A stretch of 64,000 nt of DNA from Diphasiastrum complanatum (lineage: Eukaryota > Streptophyta > Lycopodiopsida > Lycopodiales > Lycopodiaceae). The translations under genes were made by a program, and so were the position numbers. Location: NCBI GenBank assembly GCA_029204225.1, contig MU831981.1, positions 29,284 through 93,283 of the forward strand. Direction: 5' to 3'. Each line of letters starts with the position of its first letter. The first letter of the stretch is position 1. This document shows positions 53,309 through 64,000 of this stretch, piece after piece. The notes beneath the pieces are model-generated. The model was not told the origin of the DNA and searched no databases. It worked only from the letters and a program-made list of their open reading frames with translations.

Positions 53309-53799
53309 ATTGCATCCATTAATTTGGTGATATCAGATGGTGCACAAAAACTTTCTATCTGTTGGGATCTTTCTTAAACTTAAAGCATTTGAAAAAATAA
53401 TAAAAAGCCACATACTTACGAAGGAGATTACAGAAGGTCCAATGATGTGATTCTTATTGATCAATTTTAGCCAGAATCACCAAAATTTTGACTAAAATAC
53501 AATCTCAATCCATTATTGACCATATAAATGGCATGTGATAATTAGAATCTATCAGAATGACTAAAAACTAGGAAGTACTATCCTTAAAATCATTAACATT
53601 TAGTATGTTCGATGAATTCCAAGCTAAAATAGTGAATACTAGCTGAAAAACTGTAAAAAGTCATAAAAAAAATCTAGTAGTTTGCAGTTACCGCTATGGC
53701 ACCATTCAAAAAAATTGCTAGTTATATAAATCTAGAAATTGGAGATGTGTTTTTGAAATGAAATTCATGATGAAGAAAAATATTTTGGGCCAATTTTTT

Positions 53800-55762
<1,963 letters not shown>

Positions 55763-55785
<23 letters not shown>

Positions 55786-56355
55786 TACTATTTTCATTTG
55801 ATCAATCTCTTTTCTTGTACTCACTATGATTTTTTGCAATAATCCACTATTATTTTGTAGATTTTCATTTTCTTTTTGGAAAACCTCATTCTCTAGCAAT
55901 TATATTCGTATAATATTGTCTTTTTGAGCACAATCTGAAGATATACGTCTAATTACATCCTCTAAACAATGGATTCTTTCCATGGAAAATGTGTTACCAT
56001 ATTCTTTTAATCTTTTACAATAACCTAGCAAACCATTCTTTCCATGACAGTCAAAATATATCAATTGAGTAGCAAAAGAAAATTTGGGATGCTGCATGGA
56101 ATATGGATCTTTAGGATATAATGTCTCGTCTACCCAAAGGTCCAGATTTGCTTTCCCGTCAGCCCTATAGCGCAAACAATTATCAACTGATAAGCAAGAT
56201 GCTTTGACACCTCTTTTAATCAAAGGAGCATATTTTTTAGGAAGATCTATATGGAGATGAAATTTTTTCATTGTAAGAAGAAGAAGTAGATTACGATCCA
56301 ATATCAGTTCAACAAAAAAATAAATAAATGAAACATACTCAACGCCTTTATACAT
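55763..56355 (-). pseudogene. Broken ORF of unknown function with a C-terminal coiled coil
   Basis: Minus strand, about 190 codons in one frame with a single TAA at about 55900-55905. The first part contains LHIDLPKKYAPLIKRGVKA, CLRYRADGKANLDLWVDE and QLIYFDCHGKNGLLGYCKRL. After the stop the frame continues as a heptad-like coiled coil (ENEVFQKENENLQNN, KEIDQMKIVLSKKHNN) and runs into the CACTA copy B terminus. I do not recognise the family. It may be a truncated host gene or an unclassified element protein. Start Met chosen tentatively at MKKFHLHI (about 56271). Confidence 0.45.
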
Positions 56356-56399
56356 TTCACATACCAGTTTATCATTTCACGTAGCACTTGAAGAATGAG

Positions 56400-58190
56400 A
56401 TTGATCTTTGATTCAAATGTTGTCATGCCGCTCAGTTTTTTATTTTTGAGTTTTGACTTTTCTCAATCCGTGTATTTTGGTTGCGCTCTTCTTGTTTCAA
56501 ATCTTGCCATCTCTCTTTTCTCTTGAGAGATGTAGGCATTTTATGTAGCATTCAAAGATGGTGACTGCTAATTGATGCAAATGTTAACGTCCATCTATTT
56601 TTCCTCTAGTTCGTTCAATCTATAGTGTAATGTAGTTGGTGCTCTTCATTTCAATTCTTGCCCCCACTCTCTCTTCTCCCAAGAGTTATTTCTCCCGAGG
56701 CATGATTTTCCCGAGAAAAGCCTTAGTTAATCATGACTGTGACCATGACTGTAACCAAAGCGGTTTTGTATTTGAACTACTATGGGCAGACACTTCTTAT
56801 ATTATAATTTTTAATTTTGACGAATTCGTCCATCCTACGTGGCATTTCTTATAGGGCCCTTTTGTACTCAGGAACTCTTGTAATGTGTTTTTGAATATTA
56901 TATCCATCATGTGCAAGGGAATCGGAATAATTCTTGATGTGGATAGCCAGTCACTCCAGTGTATGTGATTATTCGTTATGCCTAGTCATTCCGGACTTGG
57001 TCGTTAAGATAATTAATAATCATATGAGGACCCAGACCTTTATTGGTTCTATATTGAAGATGGTTAACAGATGCCTTTTGGATTACCTGTTGCATTTAGA
57101 GCTTTATTACTCATATTTCAGTTAGAATCCGAGTTGGAGAATATTCTTAAATCCAGTATGAAAAGATTACAGAATGATTTTTATATTTCTTGAGTTATGT
57201 TGGACATAAACTCCAGTACCCTTCAATGATTAAGTATGGATTTGGATTCCAATGAATTATGATTGACGAATCATAAGAATCTGAATATTTGTGATTGACG
57301 GATCATAAATGGATACTTAATTATGGTTAAAGGATTATAAAGGAATGCAATGATTCTTGAAATGTGTTGAGTAATTTTTGTTCTATGAGCTAGTGATTTG
57401 AGAATGAAGTGTCTCGCAGACATCTCGTAAGTAACTGGTTACTTGTGGAGAGATTGTTTATTTTAGTGGATGGTATTCTACTACAAATTATGGTCTGTAA
57501 ATGCTTGTCTACAAGTTTCAACCTTCATCTCCGGTTATGGAGGAGACAGACAATCTATTAAGATTGAATGATTGCTTCTTCTTTTTTGGCATGAGATGCT
57601 AGAGAATAAGAGCACTTAACTTCGGAGAGTATCTGGATTACTCAAAGTTGAGTTAGAATCATTTTTATCTTGATAAATCTCCTTGAGATTTTAGTAGGTT
57701 GGATGACAATACTTTAGAATTCGGTGTTCTAGGAGTATTTGTATCAAGAAGCATTTATGAATTGTCTACAAGAAATTATGGATAGTTGTAGACTGTGATT
57801 ATTTTTTCTTTAACTTTGATCTCCTGAGATAGAGTATCAATAGTAATGAAATGCATGTATGGGGATACAATATGCTTTTGCATGGGTTCATGTACTAGAA
57901 AAGCATAAAGCAAGTTGCATGGGGATCCTAAGGGGAATATTCTCTCTTCTTGGAGAGAATATATACAACAGGAACTCGCCCATCTCCTGATTGGGTTTTC
58001 CATATTCATGGTAGAATTCATTGCCTGGTTCTCTCCTCTACACCTGCATCCTATTCCCTAGTACGAGAGAGATGCTATTGGAGATTGATCGGTAGCATCT
58101 GCATGGTTGGGTGGTTTGGCTCCACGATCATTCCTTTGTGTGTGTCATGTGAGTAGGATCTAGGAAGGGCAATCATTACACTAAGGGTTA
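56400..58190. other. No gene seen
   Basis: No recognisable coding domain. It probably includes degraded internal sequence of the minus-strand Copia element whose 5' end lies at 58.2-59.65 kb. Confidence 0.3.
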
Positions 58191-58199
58191 GAACCCTTG

Positions 58200-59653
58200 A
58201 TGTAGACTTAGACTCATAAACTCTCTTCAAGGTGTCTCAAGCCTCACTAGATGAAGTACACTTACCAACTTCCTTGAGAAATTCATTTGTCACATTCATC
58301 TTGATCACATGAAGAGCTTTCTTTGCTCTCCTATCATACCTCAATTGTTCTTCACGTGCCAAAGGTCTCTCCTCCCACCTACAACAATGTCCATCAACTC
58401 ATTCGTCTCAAAGAGAGACTCCATTCTCACCTTCCAAGTTGGATAGTTGTTTGAGGTAAGCCTATCATTGCTCTCCAACATGAAGCCTCCATTTTTAGCC
58501 ATGTTGTAATGATTTGATCTTCGCTTTCAATCAGTTCCAATGCACTTAGCACTCTCTTGAAAGTTAACAAATGAATCCAAGAAGAGTTCACAACGATATG
58601 AAACCTCTCAAATCTCTTTCTTGCACAAAACTAGCCAATCCAACACATAGAATTGATGACACTTGATCTCAATACATGATCACCTACAATATCATGAAAT
58701 TTTTCACTCTCCTAAGATTGAAACACACTCTTGAAAAGTCCAGCAACTTCAAAATCAGGAGATCCTATCAACTTTAGGATTTTCACAAAAATGCATATAT
58801 TGAATCACACAAATTCTACATACAAAAGCTAGAAACTTGATATAGAATCTTGAAGAATGATGTATCCTCTTTCTTATGCAATAAAACTCATCATAATCCA
58901 ACAAGTAGGGAAGGAAATCGGCCTACTACAAGTGTTTTGACCTAAGCTGAGCGTTGGATCACAAAGATCCCTTTTCTACACTTGGAAATGCTTGATTTTG
59001 ACAAGGAACCACTCTAGCACACTCTAGAATTGATGGCGCCTCCAAATCACTTACTAGAATTGGCTTCTCCTCCAAATATAGCCTGCAACAAAGCTCTGAT
59101 ACCATGTGAAAAAATCTATTTTAAATGACCTGATTATGCCCCTTGATCTTTGGCAAATTTGGAGAGCACACTAGCTTCATTACCGATGTGATAAATCGTG
59201 CATCAACTACACATAGAAGATGAAAAGTCAATAAAAACTTGTCATAAACACTTAAATATGATATTCTATTGTCTCTGTCCGTACAAAAGTCATACAATAT
59301 CAATACTCACACGTGTGGATTCATATACATAAGAAAAACAACATTCTACACAAATTCACTATATCACCACCAAGATGCAAGAGATTGATTTGTGGTCTAA
59401 TTATTCTTGTAATAGTTGTAATAGAAGCTAACTAATCACAAACTCGATCACTATTAGAATACAAACATAATTTGTACTTCAATCGGTTGCGAGATCAAAT
59501 ACGCAAATGTTGTCATGAAATCGATATTGGGTGTCAAATGTTGAGAGTATGGACATTGAAAGTGTATCTAATTTGGTTTCTAGTTCATTTATGAAGACTA
59601 ACAATCAGAATCCACATTATCATCGGATTTGCTCGAAAGGGAAAAATCAAACA
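58200..59653 (-). mobile_element. Copia retrotransposon, 5' LTR, primer binding site and gag start
   Basis: Minus strand. The gag opens at 58502 with MAKNGGFMLESNDRLTSNNY, PTWKVRMESLFETNELMDIV, then frameshifts near LWHVKNN. The primer binding site TGGTATCAGAGCTT lies at 59091-59104 (initiator Met tRNA). The adjoining LTR ends TTCACA at 59105 and may begin TGTTTG at about 59653; that border is inferred. No matching 3' LTR or pol found downstream, so the element is truncated. Confidence 0.65.
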
Positions 59654-59746
59654 CTTCTTATTCTATTAAGTAGGAAGTTGTAAGTCACATTTGTTTCATC
59701 AATGACACGTGAATCTGACAAAGAAATATTCCTCATGCAACAAGGA

Positions 59747-59925
59747 GGGGGGAGCGTATTCTTCACCCTATCTGACATGACAGAGGTGGGGAAGAGATGA
59801 TCCAAGGGTAAAAAGTGGGATGCTATCATCTCACCAGGAAGCATCCCACTCTCATCACCCTTGGATGCATTGGAGCCCACCTTTATCATGTCAGACAGAG
59901 GTGAGGAATACGCTCCCCCCTCTCC
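59747..59925. mobile_element. MITE with long terminal inverted repeats, possibly Mutator-type
   Basis: The left end GGGGGGAGCGTATTC...CTGACATGA is mirrored by the right end (TCATGTCAGACAG...GAATACGCTCCCCCC); arms are about 80 bp around a short centre near 59833. The 9-bp direct repeat CAACAAGGA occurs at 59738-59746 and 59926-59934. No coding capacity. Confidence 0.75.
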
Positions 59926-59934
59926 CAACAAGGA

Positions 59935-60589
59935 GCATGTCATGACGCCACCTAGCCCTAATAGTGTAAAATTTTTGCCCACCATGCCACAAAACCCTTG
60001 CCCTCTCCACCCCTAAAATGCTCACTGCTAACACGACTACAAATCTCTTGCCCGTGCAACCGCCATGTAGCACCAGAGATCGGAGGCACCATCTCCCCTT
60101 ACTCCCATAATATACATCGATCGTGGTCTCTCACATTATTTACAGTGATTGTAAAAATATTTTAAATCTCACAAATTGTAAATTCCCACATATGCATGCT
60201 TCAACAACATTCTATTTTTATTTATTTATTTAATATCCTCTCTTTTTTTATTGCTATAACATAATTTCACTTATTATTATTATTTATTTTTCTTTTTGTT
60301 TTTTTGTAAGTATTCTTATTATTATTTCTTTTTCTTTTTGTATTTTAGTTTTGCTCTCTTTTATTGACTTCTTCTTGAGAGGAGGGGGGGGGCGGGGGGG
60401 CGGGGCAGCAATGGAGGGGCTTAGTCGCACTAAATATTGAACGCCCAACCGCCTGGATTCTCTCCACCTGGCACACTTGCCACTTGGTGAATTTTCAATG
60501 GTTGAATGTATGAAACGTGGCAGGACCTGGACGGTTGTGCCAAAATCCATCCAACGGTGGAGGGCTTTCAAGATCCCGTACTATTAAGA
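59935..60589. other. Intergenic region upstream of the aldolase
   Basis: No gene. T-rich stretch 60220-60360 followed by a G-run (60380-60410). The aldolase promoter should be within the last few hundred bases, but no box is certain. Confidence 0.35.
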
Positions 60590-60779
60590 TACGAGGAAGT
60601 ACAAACAGTGTTGAAGAAGAAGAAGAAGGAGTCTGTGTTTCCTTTTCTACTGCTCTTCTGCTGATCGGAGACGAAGATAGGGTTTGGATCGTCGTCTTTG
60701 CGCTTCAATTCTGCTGCTGCTGCTGCGATTTGAGGGATCAGAAGCATAATTTTGTGTGAATTTTGAGTGTTTGATCCAA
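60590..60779 (+). promoter_or_regulatory. FBA: Aldolase 5' leader
   Basis: About 190 bases before the ATG contain GAAGAAGAAG and CTGCTGCTGCTGC stretches typical of plant leaders and no long ORF in frame. I see no clear TATA box between 60400 and 60600. The G-rich tract at 60380-60410 is low complexity. The leader limits are inferred. Confidence 0.4.
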
Positions 60780-63608
60780 ATGGCTGCAACTGCAGCTTTT
60801 GCCGTGAAGCAGACCATGAGTTTTGGCATGGCTGGTGCCCCCTTCCTAGGGCACACTGTAAAGCTCTCTGCAATTGGTGTTGGCAAAGGTGCGCATGCGC
60901 ATCCCGCTGGGCTTGCCATTGTGAGGGCTGGAGGATATGACGATGAGCTTGTGAAGACTGCTGTAAGTTTTTGTGCCTACTAAATTAGTTCATTCTGTGA
61001 ATAGTCATGCAGATTGTTTCGTTCTCGTTTGGGTTCAGGAATTGATTTGAGTTTTGCATAAGCATGTGTGATCAGATCGTTATGGCAGTGGAGTTCATTC
61101 CTGGTGTTTTTTTGCATGTTGCATAGCACTGCAATGGCAGAATAGTCACAGTATTGACGTTTTCCTCTGCTTGTTTCAACTTGCAACGCCTGTAGACGAC
61201 CTGTCAATAATTGTCTTCATAGGCAGATCTTATGAATTATGTTGATTTATGATCTTAGTATGTCTCAAACACATGCATATGCTGATATCAGATTCAAAGT
61301 CATAAGAGCATGCGCTAGATTGTGATCTTATAATGGCTTTGTCACATCTATTTATGGCATGTAATTACTTCCAGCCACGTCTGGAATGATTAAGTGTCAA
61401 TAATGAATGTCCGCTGGTGCTAGCTTGGTCGAAAATGTCCATAGCGCAAAGATCTCTTTCATTTTGGTCGCAAATTCTATGAAGCAGATCAGTCTTGTCT
61501 CAAATAGTTAATCGTCAACGATGAATGATCCATTGCACGTAACTTCGTCAAAACTTTGAGGATCTTTTTTATCTTAATCGCAATTATTGAAGCAGATCTG
61601 ATCAAGTGGTTATCATTCTCTACAATCACCTATGATTATTTGAGATCTTGCCGCAAAATTGCTGACAAGAGTTTTTGGCTATTTTTCAGAAAACCATTGC
61701 TTCTCCGGGGCATGGCATACTGGCCATAGATGAGTCAAATGCCACATGCGGCAAGCGCCTATCCTCTATTGGTTTAGAGAATAACGAGACCAACCGTCAA
61801 GCTTTCAGGCAGTTGCTCATAACGACACCCGGACTTGGCGAATATATTTCGGGTGCCATCCTCTTTGAAGAGACCTTATATCAGTCAACAACTGATGGCA
61901 AGAAGTTCGTAGATGTTCTTGTGGAGGGGAACATTGTCCCAGGCATCAAAGTGGACAAGGTTAGACTACCTATTCTTTCCTTGAGCTTGCTACTACTATT
62001 GTTTCTAGTGTTTCGTATTCAAACTTCATATGTAGACGTTACTGAGCTTTGAGTAGGCATAGGAGTCTTACTTTATCTACCCTTGGATCTAGAATGACAT
62101 GCAGGAAAAAACTGATGTTTAGTTCAAGTAAACTATCGTGCACAAAGAATCGTATCATTCTTGCTTCATCTGATTATCCACCAGAGATTGTTCCTGCCAT
62201 TCTTTAAATGTAATGTTAGATTCACAACTTGATGCTGTGGTTAACACAATGCAAGAACTGTGGTTAGCACATGCAAGCCATGCCCTACTCAGCTGAACAT
62301 CACTTGCAAAATTTGTGAGGAGTGCTGTGATGGCAATTCAGGAAATGTCTAACGAATTGGAATGCAAACCTCATCTTCTTGCAGGGTCTTGTGCCTCTGC
62401 CTGGATCAAACAACGAGTCATGGTGTCAAGGTCTCGATGGACTGGCATCACGCTCAGCAGCTTACTACAAACAGGGTGCAAGATTTGCCAAATGGTAAGT
62501 CGATTTCTGAGTACTGCTTGATTTAGCACCGTGTATGCTCCCATTTCATTAAAATCCTGCCCTGAGAATCATATAAAGATGACCATTTCTTATTTCTCTC
62601 ACTGCGTTTGGCAGGGCGAACCGTCATAAGCATCCCAAACGGACCATCAGAGCTTGCTGTGACTGAAGCTGCATGGGCCCTTGCACGTTATGCTGCCATA
62701 ACTCAGGTGTGTCATTAGGATGCACGTGCACATTTTAAAATCTGCTTTGCAATGGGGGGAGGTTATCAACCTAAATGCAAATAGGAAGCTCAGTAGTGCA
62801 TTTGTGAGCCAATCATTTTCGCTTTGCTTGCTGCTCACGCTTTAAGTAAAACCTGTTGAACAGGACAACGGGCTGGTGCCCATTGTTGAGCCTGAAATCC
62901 TTCTAGACGGAGATCACACAATTGGCAGAACGTTGGAAGTGGCTGAAAAGGTCTGGTCAAGAGTTTTTTACTTTCTAGCAGAGAATAATGTTCTTCTTGA
63001 AGGCATACTTTTGAAGCCAAGCATGGTCTTACCTGGTGCGGAGGCAAAGGAGAGAGCAACACCTGAACAGGTGGCAGAGCACACTCTCAAAGTCTTGAAA
63101 AGAAGGGTGCCTCCAGCTGTTCCAGGGATCATGGTATTAGCGCAATTTTTTCTGAGCATTGCTAACGATTCCAGATTGGAAATGAAATTTTGTTTGTTGC
63201 CCCTGAAATAATGTGTGTTCTGCAAGAAAACCTGCAAATTGTAGCGTTATACCCCCCCCCCACCCCCCCCCCTTTCAAGGTCATCAAAAGATACAGTGAA
63301 TTTTACTAATGATGAGTTTTTGGTGGCAGTTTTTATCTGGAGGGCAATCTGAAGTGGAGGCAACCTTAAATCTAAATGCCATGAATCAAAGCCCCAATCC
63401 ATGGCATGTCTCTTTCTCATATGCACGTGCTCTCCAAAACTCTGTCCTAAAGGCATGGAAAGGGCAACCTGAAAATATAGAGGCAGCTCAAAAAGCATTG
63501 CTCAGCAGAGCAAAAGCCAATTCTTTGGCTCAGCTTGGAAAGTATTCAGCAGAAGGAGAAGCCGACGAAGCCAAGGCTGGCCTTTTTGTGAAGGGTTACA
63601 CATACTAG
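60780..63608 (+). CDS. FBA: Plastid class I fructose-1,6-bisphosphate aldolase, 6 exons
   Basis: Cleaves or forms fructose-1,6-bisphosphate (and sedoheptulose bisphosphate) from triose phosphates in the chloroplast for the Calvin cycle. Exons: 60780-60962, 61690-61959, 62385-62494, 62616-62706 (see the junction note), 62864-63133, 63330-63608; 400 aa. Residues 1-50 look like a transit peptide ending near [14 protein letters not shown]. Exon 2 holds [15 protein letters not shown] and [13 protein letters not shown]. Exon 3 holds [17 protein letters not shown]. Exon 5 has [14 protein letters not shown] and the Schiff-base lysine in EGILLKPSM (about residue 269). The last exon has [20 protein letters not shown] and the C-terminal KGYTY. 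An in-frame GTG at 60756 was rejected as start because the ATG at 60780 gives a normal transit peptide. Its length is typical of the plastid family. Confidence 0.95.
62485..62626 (+). other. FBA: Aldolase exon 3/4 junction with one surplus G
   Basis: Exon 3 ends AAATG before GTAAGT (62495) and leaves two bases of the Trp codon. The acceptor TTTGGCAG ends at 62614, so exon 4 by the AG rule starts at 62615 with GG. The conserved reading [12 protein letters not shown] needs only one G (start 62616). As written, canonical splicing shifts the frame by one. All other junctions of the gene are perfect, so a base-calling error in the short G run is the simplest explanation. Confidence 0.75.
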
Positions 63609-64000
63609 ACAGCTAGTTTAGACATTCTGAGCAACTTTTCTTGATCTCTAGAGCTGTTCTTCAAACAAGCCACGAAGATAGATTGGAGAACTTAAAATTG
63701 TGCTGTGCAAAAAAATTTACATCTGCATTCACTTTCTTCAATTCACAGTAGAAGTACTCTTGCTATCACACCAAATAGTACCTTTCCTTGTAAAGCCTTT
63801 GTAATTTTTGTTTGGGTTTTGCCAGACACGACGACTTACAGTAGACTTGTGATGTCATCTTCACGCTTGCTGTAGGTATTTTGCTGATATAAGTGCAATC
63901 AGCACTGATTAGGTTATCTTAAAACAATTTATTGAAGCTTACTTCCACCTTTATGCTGACTTCCACCATAAAGGATATCAGAGTTAAATTTCTACTGTGA
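63609..64000 (+). other. Aldolase 3' UTR and flank
   Basis: Follows the TAG stop. AT-rich with no ORF or repeat. There is no canonical AATAAA; AT-rich stretches around 63770-63815 could serve for polyadenylation. Nothing else is recognised up to the end of the window. Confidence 0.4.

Noticed and set aside
60756-60779. Upstream GTG start for the aldolase
   Set aside because: Plant nuclear genes start at ATG; the ATG at 60780 gives a normal plastid transit peptide.

Overview
This is nuclear DNA from a land plant, most likely a flowering plant. The evidence is a plastid-type class I fructose-bisphosphate aldolase, a plant-type RAD21/SCC1 cohesin subunit, GT-AG introns, plant Copia and Gypsy retroelements, CACTA and hAT DNA transposons, and long (CT)n/(AG)n microsatellites. 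The species cannot be fixed from sequence alone. Long introns loaded with old, broken transposons suit a large, slowly purged genome. No organellar insert, rRNA, tRNA or bacterial-type feature was seen.

Only two host genes are clear. (1) A RAD21/SCC1-family alpha-kleisin lies on the minus strand. Its coding region runs from 45426 down to 13789 in 15 exons that I assembled by splice site and reading phase. They add up to exactly 1200 codons including the stop, and a non-coding 5' exon lies near 46.4-46.7 kb. The conserved N-terminal and C-terminal kleisin domains are intact, and the middle is acidic and repeat-rich. (2) A plastid fructose-bisphosphate aldolase lies on the plus strand (60780-63608, 6 exons, 400 aa). 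It is complete except for one surplus G at the exon 3/4 junction as written.

Layout: 0.8-5.1 kb, fragments of at least three Copia elements in both orientations. 5.1-8.7 kb, 3' half of a CACTA element on the minus strand. 9.5-12.0 kb, a Gypsy remnant (plus) split by a 1.2-kb foldback. 12.0-13.8 kb, nothing recognised. 13.8-45.4 kb, RAD21. Its intron 13 holds a Copia remnant. Its 11.5-kb intron 8 holds two LINEs in opposite orientation around a Gypsy element. Its 8.8-kb intron 1 holds a hAT transposase pseudogene and two Copia fragments. 47-51.6 kb, AT-rich and unrecognised. 51.7-53.1 kb, probable solo LTR. 53.8-55.8 kb, a second, inverted and internally deleted copy of the CACTA element. 55.7-56.4 kb, a broken ORF of unknown function. 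58.2-59.65 kb, 5' part of a Copia element with LTR, primer binding site and gag start. 59.75-59.93 kb, a MITE. 60.8-63.6 kb, aldolase.

The two host genes are not functionally linked: one acts in sister-chromatid cohesion, the other in the Calvin cycle and plastid glycolysis. The most unusual material is the LINE family whose 5' and 3' ends repeatedly abut (CT)n tracts, RAD21 5' splice sites that run straight into (CT)n tracts, a possible 13-nt RAD21 microexon, the large foldback, and the inverted CACTA pair with GACGTC-type subterminal repeats.
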